Source of the DNA: an uncultured Alphaproteobacteria bacterium
GTDB lineage: Bacteria > Pseudomonadota > Alphaproteobacteria > Caulobacterales > Aquidulcibacteraceae
DNA: 47,243 bases
Reading direction: 5' to 3'
Assembly: GCA_902826245.1 (NCBI GenBank)
Contig: CADEEA010000020.1
Location: 1-47,243, forward strand
Shown: positions 8,182 through 16,079 of the stretch, piece by piece
How the letters are laid out: the number at the start of each line of letters is the position of its first letter
Numbering within the stretch: the stretch's first letter is position 1
Program-made: the position numbers and the translations under genes
The notes under the pieces: generated by a model
The model's input: the letters and a program-made list of their open reading frames with translations, nothing else
Told to the model about the DNA's origin: nothing
Databases searched by the model: none

Positions 8182-10041
8182 CTATTCCGCCGCCGCAGCG
8201 CCTACGCGCCGCTTCGCTAGAAATTTATCGAACTGGGTCTCCACGCCTTGCCTGCGCATGATCACATATTGCTGGATGAGCGAAAGAATGTTCGACCAGG
8301 TCCAATAGATCACCAACCCCGCCGCAAAGCCCGCGAACATGAAGGTGAACAACACCGGCAGCCAGCGGAAGATCATCGCTTGCGTCGCGTCGGCCGGCGG
8401 CGGCGAGAGCGCCTGCAGCGCCCACATGGTGACGCCGTAGAGAATTGGCCACGCGCCCAAAGCGAGCATTCCCCCGATCAGCGGCAACGAAGTTGGATCG
8501 AAGGGCAGAAGATTGAACAGGTTAAAGATCGTGGTGGGGTCCTTCGCCGAGAGATCGTTGATCCAGCCAAAGAACGGCGCGTGGCGCATTTCGATGGTGT
8601 TGGTCAGCACTTTGTAGAGCGCGTAAAACACCGGAATCTGCAGCAAAATCGGCACGCAGCCGGAAACCGGATTGACCTTCTCGGATTGATAGAGCTTCAG
8701 CGTTTCCTGCTGCTGGCGCTGTTTGTCGGCGGCGAAGCGTTCCTGGATTTCCTTCATCTTCGGCTGCAGGCCCCGCATCTTCGCCATCTCCTTCATGGAG
8801 TGGAACACGATCGGGAACATCAAGAGCTTGATCACGATCGTGGTCAGCAGGATGCCGATGCCGAAGCTGCCTGCCCATTTCGCCAGCGGATTCATGATCC
8901 ACAAGAAATACGGCCGCGTCAGGAACCAGAAATTCCCCCAGTCAACTGCGTCATCGAAGCGGGGAATGGCGAGTTCGCTCTGGTAGCGCCGGAGCACATC
9001 GACCTGCTTGGCGCCCGCGAAAATGTGCTGCGAATAGGTCACTTCGCCGCCGGCCGCAGCTTCATGCCAAGCGCCTCGGTAAGCGGCGCGGAAATCGGTG
9101 GAATCCTGGTCGATGCGGCTGTTGAAATAGGGCGAAACGGTTTCCGCCTGATCCGGTATGATCGCGGTCAGCCAGTAATGATCGGTGACGCCAAACCATC
9201 CGCCTTGGCCCTGCTGCTCCACTATCCTTTGGTCCGGCCCAACCCGTCCATTGACGCGCTCGCGAGCGTGCTTGGTGGCACTCTCGAACGTTGCCGCTTG
9301 GCGGGTGTTGTTGGGGCCGAAAAAACCCAACAAACCCTGATGCACGATCTGGTTGGGCACATAATTGGGCGGCAGTCCTTCGCGGCGCACCACGCCAAGA
9401 GGACGCACCGCTATGCTCGCGTCGGTGTCGTTGCGGACAATGTCGCGCAGCGAGATCATGAAGTCATTGTCGATGCTGATCGTGCGCTCAATGCGCAGTC
9501 CGGGCGCTGGCGTGAGCGTCAGCGTGACCGGGCTTTCCGGCGTCAGCCGTGCGCCAGCAGGCGCTGCCCACTCGCTTGCATCACTCGCAAGCGTGGTTGC
9601 GTCCTCGCCTTGGCGTAATTCCCAGCCGAAGAAAGCGTCGTGCGAGTGCGCCGCGCCGTAGGGCGACAGCAGCGTCACTTCCGGACTATCGCGGTCGATG
9701 GTCAGGCGATGGTTCTTGAGATTGAGATCATCGAAGCGTCCTCCGACCAGCGCGATGGAGCCGTCGAGTTGGGGGCTGTCGATGGCGACGCGCCCCGAAG
9801 CTGTGCTGGCGAGGACCTGCTCGCGTGTGGCCGTCGGCGCAGGGCTTGGCGCGGGTGCGGCGCTTTGGCCGGCTTCGGCAGCCGGCGCTTGCGTCTCCAC
9901 CTGCGCCTTATCCTGCGCGGCCATCCGCTCGCGTTGGCGGGGGGCGTCGTAGAGGAACGACCAGACCACCATGATCGCCACGGAGATCAACGTGGCGAGG
10001 ATGAGGTTGCGCATCTCGTTCGGGGCGCCGCCGGATTGCAT
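8182..10041 (-). CDS. yidC: Membrane protein insertase YidC
   Basis: A 619-residue YidC/Oxa1 insertase of Gram-negative type. An N-terminal membrane anchor (LILATLISVAIMVVWSFLY) is followed by a proline/alanine linker and the large periplasmic beta-sandwich. The conserved 60-kDa core starts near WGNFWFLTRPYFLWIMNPLA and includes a cytoplasmic coiled hairpin with MRGLQPKMKEIQERFAADK and further membrane helices (GCVPILLQIPVFYALYKVL; WLPVLFTFMFAGFAAGLVIY). It inserts and folds inner-membrane proteins with or without SecYEG. The basic tail RRVGAAAAE follows the last helix. It lies two bases after rnpA. The four-helix-bundle element begins immediately after its stop. Confidence 0.98.
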   Translation of the reverse strand: MQSGGAPNEMRNLILATLISVAIMVVWSFLYDAPRQRERMAAQDKAQVETQAPAAEAGQSAAPAPSPAPTATREQVLASTASGRVAIDSPQLDGSIALVGGRFDDLNLKNHRLTIDRDSPEVTLLSPYGAAHSHDAFFGWELRQGEDATTLASDASEWAAPAGARLTPESPVTLTLTPAPGLRIERTISIDNDFMISLRDIVRNDTDASIAVRPLGVVRREGLPPNYVPNQIVHQGLLGFFGPNNTRQAATFESATKHARERVNGRVGPDQRIVEQQGQGGWFGVTDHYWLTAIIPDQAETVSPYFNSRIDQDSTDFRAAYRGAWHEAAAGGEVTYSQHIFAGAKQVDVLRRYQSELAIPRFDDAVDWGNFWFLTRPYFLWIMNPLAKWAGSFGIGILLTTIVIKLLMFPIVFHSMKEMAKMRGLQPKMKEIQERFAADKQRQQQETLKLYQSEKVNPVSGCVPILLQIPVFYALYKVLTNTIEMRHAPFFGWINDLSAKDPTTIFNLFNLLPFDPTSLPLIGGMLALGAWPILYGVTMWALQALSPPPADATQAMIFRWLPVLFTFMFAGFAAGLVIYWTWSNILSLIQQYVIMRRQGVETQFDKFLAKRRVGAAAAE

Positions 10042-10043
10042 GA

Positions 10044-10457
10044 TTAATCGCTTTCGTTAGATGAATTTGACGGGGGGGCGGGCGTCTTGCTGCGCGCGCC
10101 CTCGGCCCGATCCAATTGGGCGGCGAGCCTTATCAGCGCGTTTCTGAGATCGTCAAGCAATGCCTCCCAGGGCGCGTCCGCAGTGCCGGCGCGCGCGACC
10201 AGCACATAATCGCTCCCCGGGGCGCCCAAAAGGGGCAGCAGCTGGCGCGCGGCCTCACGCAGCCGGCGTTTGGCCCGGTTGCGCACCACGGCGCCCCCCA
10301 CTTTGGCGCTGGCGGTGAAACCGACGCCAATCTCGCCGGCTTCGTCCCGGCGGCGGGCCTCGACCATAACGTTCGGCCGCGCCGCACGCACTCCGGCGCG
10401 CACGCGCAGAAACTGCGCCCGCTTGGTCAGGCGCTGCAAGATCACGGCTTGGGTCAT
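10044..10457 (-). CDS. rnpA: Ribonuclease P protein component
   Basis: A 137-residue basic protein. The RNR signature is in VVRNRAKRRLREAAR, preceded by GVGFTASAKVGGA and the N-terminal LTKRAQFLRVRAG segment, as in RnpA. It binds the catalytic M1 RNA and assists tRNA 5' maturation. The acidic/polar tail after about residue 115 (EGARSKTPAPPSNSS) is an unconserved extension. It is 25 bases downstream of rpmH and 2 bases upstream of yidC, so it is in the classical operon. The small yidD gene often found between rnpA and yidC is absent here. Confidence 0.96.
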   Translation of the reverse strand: MTQAVILQRLTKRAQFLRVRAGVRAARPNVMVEARRRDEAGEIGVGFTASAKVGGAVVRNRAKRRLREAARQLLPLLGAPGSDYVLVARAGTADAPWEALLDDLRNALIRLAAQLDRAEGARSKTPAPPSNSSNESD

Positions 10458-10482
10458 GGGAGCTGGCCTTTCGCCAGCCGGG

Positions 10483-10623
10483 TTACGCCGATAGGCGCTT
10501 GCGGCCTTTGGCGCGGCGGCGCGCCAGCACCTTCTGGCCGCCCGCGGTGGCCATACGGGAGCGGAAACCGTGGCGGCGCTTCCGCACGAGGCGGCTGGGT
10601 TGATAGGTGCGCTTGGTGCTCAC
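10483..10623 (-). CDS. rpmH: Ribosomal protein bL34
   Basis: A 46-residue frame with a GTG start at 10623 reads [20 protein letters not shown], then [20 protein letters not shown] and KRLSA, which is bL34 over its whole length. It is the first gene of the rpmH-rnpA-yidC unit. The promoter should lie in the 93 bases shared with the divergent kinase gene. The GTG start is supported by the family N terminus ([10 protein letters not shown]). Confidence 0.97.
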   Translation of the reverse strand: MSTKRTYQPSRLVRKRRHGFRSRMATAGGQKVLARRRAKGRKRLSA

Positions 10624-10716
10624 GGGAACAAACTCTGCAAATCTGCGTGAAACGAGGCGCGGGGGTTACCTGAAAGCCTTATCAGCGTCAAGGCGACAGG
10701 ATAGGGCTTGTGCCTC

Positions 10717-12153
10717 ATGGCCGAGCCGCCCGCTCCACTCAATCCGACGCTGTTCTTCGAGCGGGGGCGCGCCTTTGCCGAGAGCTTGGCCGGCCGGCTA
10801 TTGGCGCTAACCGCCATCGCGGTCCTGGCGGGGGAGGCGCTGATTTTCGCTCCCGCCTTGGCCGGCTTTCACGAAAACTGGCTGCGGGAAAGGATGAACC
10901 TCTCCCAGGTAGCCGCACTCACTCTGGAAGACACCCCCGAACAGGACATCGGCGCGCCATTGCTGGACGAATTGCTGATCAACGCCGGGGTGCAGCGGGC
11001 GGCGCTGGAGCGTCAAGGCGAGCGCGTATTGCTGCTGGAAGCCCCGAATGCTCCCGCGCCGGGAGCGTTCGTCACTTATGACTACATCGCCGCGAAGGGC
11101 TTGCAGCCGATGTATTGGGCGTTCGAGAGCTTGTTTGCGTCGCCAGGGCGCACGCTGCTGGTGCGGGCGCGGCCGCGGTTCGAGACTGGCGAGTTCATCG
11201 AAATCGTGCTCGACGAGGCGCCGCTGAAGCGCGCGCTCGGCGTCTTCGCCGAGCGGTTCGCGCGGGTCTCGATGCTGATCCTGATGGCGATCGGCGCGCT
11301 CATGTATCTGACGCTGACGGCGGCGTTCGTGCGCCCGATGTACGAACTTACCCGCGCCATCGAACGCTTCCGCGACAAACCGGAGGATGTTTCGATCGCG
11401 TTTCCTCGCAGCGCACGCCGCGACGAGATCGGCAGGGCTCAGCGGGCCGCGGCGGACATGGCTGAGCAGGTGCGCATGGCGCTTAAGCAGAAAGACCGGC
11501 TCGCAGCGCTCGGCGCGGCGGTCGCGCGTATTGGCCACGATCTCAGAAACATGCTGTCGACGGCGCAATTGGTGGCTGATCGCTTGGCGCAATCGGAGGA
11601 CCCCACCGTACGTCAGCTGGCGCCGCGCCTGGAGCGCACCATCGATCGCGCCGCAGGCTTGGCGACTTCGACGCTCAAATATGGTCGTGTCGATGAAACG
11701 CCCCCGGTGCTGGGCAGGGTCACAGTCTCGGACGCCGCCGAGGAGGCCGCCGCCGATGCGTTGATCGCGTTCCCTGGAATTGACTACAAGCCCGATATTG
11801 AGCTGGGCTTAGTCTGCATCGCTGACGCCGATCAATTACATCGCGTGCTGGTCAATCTGATCCGCAACGCCGGGCACGCGATGGCAAGCGCAACCGAGAA
11901 AGCAGTCACCGTGCGCGCTATGGCTGTGGACGGGCGCGCCGAGATTGACGTCATCGACCATGGATCCGGGGTGCGCGAGAGCTTGCGCCCGCGCCTGTTC
12001 GAGCCGTTCGTATCGGCGGCGCCAGAGGCCGGAGGGGTAGGGCTTGGCCTTGCGATCGCGCGCGAGCTCACGCGCGCCATGGGCGGGGAGCTCGAACTCG
12101 TGCGCACTGGCGCGGCGGGCTCGACATTCCGCGTCACGCTGCCGGCCGGTTAG
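10717..12153 (+). CDS. Membrane sensor histidine kinase, orphan
   Basis: ATG 10717 gives 478 residues. There is an N-terminal membrane helix (LLALTAIAVLAGEALIF), a periplasmic region of about 140 residues, a second helix (MLILMAIGALMYLTLTAAFV) and a HAMP-like linker. The phosphoacceptor segment IGHDLRN has His274. The catalytic domain has NLIRNAGHAM (N box), DHGSGV (G1) and GGVGLGLAIARELT (G2). No response regulator is adjacent, so it is an orphan. The H-box (GHDLRNML) is of the type found in some alphaproteobacterial kinases rather than the common SHELRTPL form. Its ligand is unknown. It is divergent from rpmH and overlaps the cupin gene tail to tail by 20 bases. Confidence 0.9.
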   Translation: MAEPPAPLNPTLFFERGRAFAESLAGRLLALTAIAVLAGEALIFAPALAGFHENWLRERMNLSQVAALTLEDTPEQDIGAPLLDELLINAGVQRAALERQGERVLLLEAPNAPAPGAFVTYDYIAAKGLQPMYWAFESLFASPGRTLLVRARPRFETGEFIEIVLDEAPLKRALGVFAERFARVSMLILMAIGALMYLTLTAAFVRPMYELTRAIERFRDKPEDVSIAFPRSARRDEIGRAQRAAADMAEQVRMALKQKDRLAALGAAVARIGHDLRNMLSTAQLVADRLAQSEDPTVRQLAPRLERTIDRAAGLATSTLKYGRVDETPPVLGRVTVSDAAEEAAADALIAFPGIDYKPDIELGLVCIADADQLHRVLVNLIRNAGHAMASATEKAVTVRAMAVDGRAEIDVIDHGSGVRESLRPRLFEPFVSAAPEAGGVGLGLAIARELTRAMGGELELVRTGAAGSTFRVTLPAG

Positions 12154-12670
12154 CGCTTCGATTGATCAGCACGGCTAGGAACAGAGCGGGGCCGTCGTGC
12201 GCTGTCCAGGCGTGGCTGGTTCCGCGTTGGATAACGACCTGGCCAGGCTTGAGCCTGGTTTCCGTGTTGTCGAGAATGAGCGACGCCTCGCCCGAAATCA
12301 GGCAGATCACATCCAGGGTCTCGGTCTGGTGCATGGCGGGGTGGCGCTCCTGGTCGCGCAATTCGTGCTCGGCGCCGAACTGGCGGAACCGTTCGCGCGC
12401 TGCGGCCTTGATCGATTCGGCAGGCGCGCCGGCGGGCGGCGGTTCGATGACGAACCAGCGCACCTTCACCTTGCCATCGCCCGGCGCAAGGATGGAGTTC
12501 GCCTCGCCGAGATCGACGCCGCTTTGCCTATCGAACGCGCCGGCGAAAGCCTCGTGCCAAATCTCGTACAAGCCGCCGAGTCCCGGTGCGCCCATCTCCC
12601 CCGATGGCGGCCCGTCAACAACGATAAGCGAGCGCCCGTTGTCGTTTTCGCCAGTAATGACGCGGCGCAT
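12134..12670 (-). CDS. Cupin-domain protein
   Basis: A 178-residue protein from ATG 12670 (MRRVITGENDNGRS), the usual N terminus in this group. A GTG at 12697, one base after the apaG stop, would add nine residues and cannot be excluded. The C-terminal half is a single-domain cupin: HQTETLDVICLISGEASLI, then TRLKPGQVVIQRGTSHAWTA, giving a metal-binding beta barrel. Such proteins are often annotated as small-molecule binding or dioxygenase-like, but no substrate can be inferred. It follows apaG closely on the same strand and probably forms an operon with it. Confidence 0.82.
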   Translation of the reverse strand: MRRVITGENDNGRSLIVVDGPPSGEMGAPGLGGLYEIWHEAFAGAFDRQSGVDLGEANSILAPGDGKVKVRWFVIEPPPAGAPAESIKAAARERFRQFGAEHELRDQERHPAMHQTETLDVICLISGEASLILDNTETRLKPGQVVIQRGTSHAWTAHDGPALFLAVLINRSANRPAA

Positions 12671-12698
12671 GGCTTCGGCAAAGGCGGCGTGCGGCACC

Positions 12699-13094
12699 TC
12701 AGTTCGCCCGCTTGCTATGGTGCGGGCTGTCGAGCGCAAAGGCCGGCACGGCAATGTCGAACCCGGTTCCGTCGCCGACGCGTTGCATCGAGTATGCGCC
12801 AACCATCATGCCCGACGGCGCCGCCAGCGGCGCCGCGCTGGTGTAGCGAAAACTCCCGCCCGGCTCGATGATGGGTTGCTCGCCTACGACGCCTGGGCCT
12901 CGCACCTCCTGGGTCAGGCCGTTCTCGTCCGTGATCCGCCAGAAACGCGACAGCAATTTTACCGGCTCGGCGCCGCGATTTTCGATCTCAATCGTGTAGG
13001 CCCAGACATAGCGGCTCTTCTCCGGCGCCGATTCCTCGGGCAGGAAGCGCGGCGCAACCCGAACCATGACGCTGGCAGTCTCTTGTTCGAACAT
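12699..13094 (-). CDS. apaG: ApaG-domain protein
   Basis: A 131-residue single-domain protein of immunoglobulin/fibronectin-III fold. Family blocks are visible: VWAYTIEIENRG, VKLLSRFWRITDENG, EVRGPGVVGEQPIIEPGGSF and SGMMVGAYSMQ. ApaG is classically linked to Co2+/Mg2+ homeostasis and binds nucleotides. The molecular role is not well defined. It is divergent from dcd with a 44-base gap, and the cupin gene follows immediately downstream. Confidence 0.95.
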   Translation of the reverse strand: MFEQETASVMVRVAPRFLPEESAPEKSRYVWAYTIEIENRGAEPVKLLSRFWRITDENGLTQEVRGPGVVGEQPIIEPGGSFRYTSAAPLAAPSGMMVGAYSMQRVGDGTGFDIAVPAFALDSPHHSKRAN

Positions 13095-13138
13095 AGGGCG
13101 AGCCTAGACAAATCCGGCGACCCAAGCCAGGGGAAGGC

Positions 13139-14149
13139 ATGACCACCGCCCACGGCGTTCTTTCCGACAGCGAATTGAAGCGCGCCATCGCCCAGGGCTG
13201 GATTGGCGCTGACGCGCCTTTCCTGGACGATCAGCTGCAGCCCGCAAGCCTTGACCTGCGCCTCGGGGAAACTGCGTATCGGCTGCGCGCGAGCTTCTTG
13301 CCCGGAGCGGGCGCGAAAGTCGCTGACCGCCTCGACGAGGAATTGGTCATGCACAGGATCGACCTCAGGGGCGGCGCGGTTCTGGAAACCGGTTGCGTCT
13401 ACCTCGTGCAAGTGCAGGAGGAATTCACGCTGCCGCCACACATCCACGGCGCGGCCAATCCGAAAAGCTCCACGGGCCGCATCGACGTTTTCACCCGATT
13501 GATCGCTGACGGCGCGCAATCCTTCGACCACATTCCGATGGGCTATCACGGCCCGCTCTGGGCCGAGATCAGCCCGTGCACATTCTCGGTGCTGGTGCGC
13601 ACTGGCGCGCGACTCTCCCAAGCGCGGCTGCGGCGCGGGCCGCCCCATCCCAAGCGCGAGATCGATTTCACGATGGATCTTTCGCTCGAGGGTCCGGTAG
13701 GATTTCGCGCCAAACGCCATTCGGGCGTCATCGATGTGGACCGCATCGGCGGCTACGACCCGCGCGATTTCTGGGAGCCGCTCGATGCACGGCGCGGCCG
13801 TGTCGTGCTTGAGCCCGGCCAGTTCTACATTTTCGCGTCGAAGGAAAATGTGCTGATCCCGCCGGACGAGGCGGCGGAAATGGCGCCGATCAGGCCGGAG
13901 CTCGGCGAGTTTCGCGCCCATTATGCAGGCTTCTTCGACCCCGGCTTTGGTATTGCGCCGAACCAGGGACGTGCGGTGCTGGAGGTGCGTTCGCGCGATG
14001 TGCCGTTCTTTGTCGAGGACGGGCAGCCGGTGGGAAAACTGGTTTTCGAGAAATTGTCCGGACCGGTGGATCGGCTCTATGGCGAAGCGGGCTCCAGTTA
14101 TCAGGGCCAGGGTCTGAAACTCTCCAAGCACTTCGCGCCGTGGCGTTAG
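13139..14149 (+). CDS. dcd: 2'-Deoxycytidine 5'-triphosphate deaminase, long alphaproteobacterial form
   Basis: A 336-residue protein, much longer than the roughly 190-residue enterobacterial Dcd. It shows an internal duplication of the dUTPase-like fold: DDQLQPASLDLRLGE and PKSSTGRIDVFTRLI in the first half, then LEPGQFYIFASKENVLIPP with a second barrel. This matches the long Dcd family of alphaproteobacteria, which deaminates dCTP to dUTP to supply thymidylate synthesis. The gene ends one base before the stop of the convergent ATPase gene. Confidence 0.93.
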   Translation: MTTAHGVLSDSELKRAIAQGWIGADAPFLDDQLQPASLDLRLGETAYRLRASFLPGAGAKVADRLDEELVMHRIDLRGGAVLETGCVYLVQVQEEFTLPPHIHGAANPKSSTGRIDVFTRLIADGAQSFDHIPMGYHGPLWAEISPCTFSVLVRTGARLSQARLRRGPPHPKREIDFTMDLSLEGPVGFRAKRHSGVIDVDRIGGYDPRDFWEPLDARRGRVVLEPGQFYIFASKENVLIPPDEAAEMAPIRPELGEFRAHYAGFFDPGFGIAPNQGRAVLEVRSRDVPFFVEDGQPVGKLVFEKLSGPVDRLYGEAGSSYQGQGLKLSKHFAPWR

Positions 14150-14150
14150 T

Positions 14151-15287
14151 TCAAGGTGCGCGCGCCGTGATCCATCTCCCAAATTCCGGATCATTGAACA
14201 CGTAGCCGCCTCGTTCACCGGTGCGGCTGACGATCCCGGCGCGCGTTAGGTGACGTATGGCCGCAAGCGTTTGTGCTCTGGTAGGCGTGCGTGCACCTAG
14301 GCTTCGCCCGATCGATGCCAGCGTTTCTCGCCCAAAGGGTTGCTCGGTAGCCTGCGAGAGCTGTTGCGCGACGGCGCGCTGCAATGGCGACAGGCTGCGC
14401 CAGACATCGGGGTAGCGCAGATCCTCGGCCGCCCGCTCGCGCACCATCGCGAGGGCTGCCGCGACGTCGCGGTGCGGATCGAATGCGAGCAATTCGAGCA
14501 TCTTCCTAAAGAAATAGGGGTTTCGGTCGAGCGCGCAATGCGCCTTGAGGCAATCGCGCCTGTTCAGTTTCACGCGCACAATTTTAGCAAAGGTGGCGAG
14601 CATATGGTCGACAAAACCATCCTCCAGGGGCGGCCAATCCAAGGGCGAGCCAAAATGGAAAAATGGCGCGTCCCGCCTCGAGAACATGCGCCGCAACCCA
14701 TCCTGCGACGAGCCCGTGAACAGCACCGCCAGTCGTCCTTTGCGTTGATCAAGACTGGTTCGAAGCGCAGCGACAAGCGGCTGGTTGTCTTCGTTGGCTG
14801 CAAGTTCCTGGGCCTCGTCGATTAGCAGCAGCGCCCGCCCATTCGGCCGAGCGAACCGGTCGATGAGGTCATCGAGATGAAGCAGCGCATCATGCGTGGG
14901 TGGTCCACGCAATTCGGAGAGGTCGACTTCAATTTCCGCTTTCGCGTCGCCGCCGGGGGCGCCGGCGCCAAGTTTGAGTTTGGGGCGCGTCGCGCGAGCC
15001 AAGGCTTCAGCCCGTTCTACAAGCGACCCGCGGCGACTTGCGCTCGACAAGGCGTGAAGCAGCACCGCAAGCGGTGAAAGCCGCGATTGCCACAGACTTA
15101 CATACGCAACCCGCCAGCCGTTTGCCTGGGCCAGGGGGCCGAGATCCTTGAGCAGGAATTCGGTCTTGCCGGTTCTTCGGAGGCCGAAAATGACGTTCGC
15201 ATGGGAGAGCCCGGAATCGAATTGATCGAAATAGCGCTGCGCCAAGCTCTCGCGAGAATAGTGCCAAGGATCGTCTGCTTGCGGCAT
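14151..15287 (-). CDS. AAA+ ATPase (archaeal-ATPase-like) with C-terminal winged helix
   Basis: ATG 15287 (MPQADDPWHYSRES) gives 378 residues. An extension to 15434 would read through the operator palindromes and is unlikely. The P-loop is GLRRTGKT (35-42), Walker B is LLLIDE (153-158) and a sensor-like strand is LAVLFTGSS. The last 60 or so residues (LASIGRSLGARTPTRAQTL, then LTRAGIVSRTGERGGYVFND) look like a winged helix. The family resembles the ATPase_2 STAND-type proteins seen next to toxins, nucleases or membrane partners, but no partner is fused or adjacent. Function unknown. Upstream palindromes suggest tight control. Confidence 0.83.
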   Translation of the reverse strand: MPQADDPWHYSRESLAQRYFDQFDSGLSHANVIFGLRRTGKTEFLLKDLGPLAQANGWRVAYVSLWQSRLSPLAVLLHALSSASRRGSLVERAEALARATRPKLKLGAGAPGGDAKAEIEVDLSELRGPPTHDALLHLDDLIDRFARPNGRALLLIDEAQELAANEDNQPLVAALRTSLDQRKGRLAVLFTGSSQDGLRRMFSRRDAPFFHFGSPLDWPPLEDGFVDHMLATFAKIVRVKLNRRDCLKAHCALDRNPYFFRKMLELLAFDPHRDVAAALAMVRERAAEDLRYPDVWRSLSPLQRAVAQQLSQATEQPFGRETLASIGRSLGARTPTRAQTLAAIRHLTRAGIVSRTGERGGYVFNDPEFGRWITARAP

Positions 15288-15297
15288 CAAGCCGGTC

Positions 15298-15364
15298 TTG
15301 TAGCCAGTTCGCGTACAAGTGGCTACAGGCAGTTGTAGCCAAATATGAATACACTTGGCTACAA
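15298..15364 (-). promoter_or_regulatory. Two tandem palindromes upstream of the ATPase gene
   Basis: Four half-sites alternate in orientation: TTGTAGCCA (15298-15306), TGGCTACA (15320-15327), TTGTAGCCAA (15333-15342) and TTGGCTACAA (15355-15364). They form one 30-bp and one 32-bp inverted repeat, the second with perfect 10-bp arms around a 12-base spacer. The block ends 11 bases upstream of the ATPase start codon, which is where an operator or promoter would sit. The binding protein is not identified. The winged-helix end of the ATPase is one candidate. Confidence 0.75.
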
Positions 15365-15407
15365 ACACAGCTTGGCGGCGCGGGCGCCATTTTATGGAAA
15401 GAACCAG

Positions 15408-15474
15408 TGTCTTAATGGAAAACACGCTTGACAATCATCCGCACGTCATGACAAATATGCTTGTCATTAAGACA
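15408..15474 (+). promoter_or_regulatory. Promoter/operator region of the XRE operon
   Basis: A TTGACA box lies at 15428-15433, with A/T-rich DNA 17-19 bases further on as a weak -10. A 20-bp palindrome, ATGACAA-N6-TTGTCAT, covers 15448-15467, and an overlapping TTGTC-N5-GACAA lies at 15461-15475. TGTCTTAATG at 15408-15417 is the reverse complement of CATTAAGACA at 15465-15474. Repetition of the GACAA half-site fits binding by the XRE protein encoded downstream. A Shine-Dalgarno (AAGGAG, 15475-15480) precedes the first gene. Confidence 0.65.
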
Positions 15475-15486
15475 AAGGAGTTTTCC

Positions 15487-15594
15487 ATGAAACCGACGCC
15501 ACTTCGCCGGCTCGCTTATCTTGCTCTGGCCACTATCCTGTACGCGCCAATCTGCCTGCTGCTGCTCTCCCGAACTGCTGCGATCTTGGCTTGA
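15487..15594 (+). CDS. Small single-span membrane protein
   Basis: A 35-residue frame beginning MKPTPLRRLAYLALATILYA, with a basic N terminus and one hydrophobic helix. The start ATG 15487 is placed seven bases after a good Shine-Dalgarno, AAGGAG. I do not recognise a family. It is the first gene of a tight run with a second membrane protein and an XRE regulator, an arrangement in which short membrane proteins are often regulated by the cognate HTH protein. It is short enough to be missed by automated callers. Confidence 0.6.
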   Translation: MKPTPLRRLAYLALATILYAPICLLLLSRTAAILA

Positions 15595-15605
15595 GGGAGG
15601 CGGGC

Positions 15606-15854
15606 GTGACCGTTCAATCGAAAGCTGGCGCCCAAGGCGAAATGCAACGCCGGCACGTTGTCGAAGGGTTTGCAGCTTCAGCAATCGTGCTCACACTTGG
15701 CGCCTTTGCCTGGGCGGCCGCGCAAACACTGGGCTACGCGCCTAGTCTTGACGCCGCCCTGGTGTTCATAGTGCTTACCGTCGTGCAGGTTGTGACGACG
15801 GGGTATGCGGCGACGCGCGCGGCCAACTACGACACCACGGTCAAAACGGCATGA
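15606..15854 (+). CDS. Small two-span membrane protein
   Basis: GTG 15606, preceded by GGGAGG, gives 82 residues. Two hydrophobic helices are visible: FAASAIVLTLGAFAWAAA and LDAALVFIVLTVVQVVTTGY, joined by a short loop. The stop overlaps the XRE start by ATGA, so the two are translationally coupled. I do not recognise a named family. Small membrane proteins of this size are commonly paired with XRE regulators like the one that follows, but the role is unknown. Confidence 0.75.
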   Translation: MTVQSKAGAQGEMQRRHVVEGFAASAIVLTLGAFAWAAAQTLGYAPSLDAALVFIVLTVVQVVTTGYAATRAANYDTTVKTA

Positions 15855-16066
15855 GAAATCGCCTGAGAGTGCTCCGCGCCGAGCGCGAATGGAGCCAGGC
15901 CGATCTCGCCGAGAAACTCGGCGCGTCGCGCCAAACCGTGAACGCAATCGAGACTGGCCGCTACGATCCTTCCTTGCCTCTGGCTTTCAAGATTGCGCGA
16001 TTGTTCCGACTGCATATTGAAGATGTTTTTCTAGACGACGAGCCTACTCAGGCCGCAGCAGAATAA
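15851..16066 (+). CDS. XRE-family helix-turn-helix regulator
   Basis: A 71-residue Cro/C1-type protein: MRNRLRVLRAEREWSQADLA starts the five-helix domain, SRQTVNAIETGRYDPSL is the recognition-helix region and FKIARLFRLHIEDVF closes it. This is the compact YgzD/PbsX-like type that usually autoregulates and controls the co-encoded membrane proteins. It is coupled to the preceding gene by ATGA. The palindrome upstream of the operon is its likely operator. Fourteen bases later comes the first TraB/GumN gene, so control may extend to that pair. Confidence 0.93.
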   Translation: MRNRLRVLRAEREWSQADLAEKLGASRQTVNAIETGRYDPSLPLAFKIARLFRLHIEDVFLDDEPTQAAAE

Positions 16067-16079
16067 ATGAGGGGATAAG

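Noticed and set aside
8248..9618. 456-codon open frame on the plus strand across yidC
   Set aside because: Antisense to yidC, whose motifs are complete. High GC keeps third-position-driven frames open, and the translation has no recognisable domain.
12959..14218. 419-codon minus-strand frame over dcd and apaG
   Set aside because: Antisense to dcd; its only family-like parts are shadows of apaG and dcd.
15355..15486. Upstream extension of the 35-codon membrane protein
   Set aside because: It would read through operator repeats. ATG 15487 has the Shine-Dalgarno and a membrane-protein-like N terminus.
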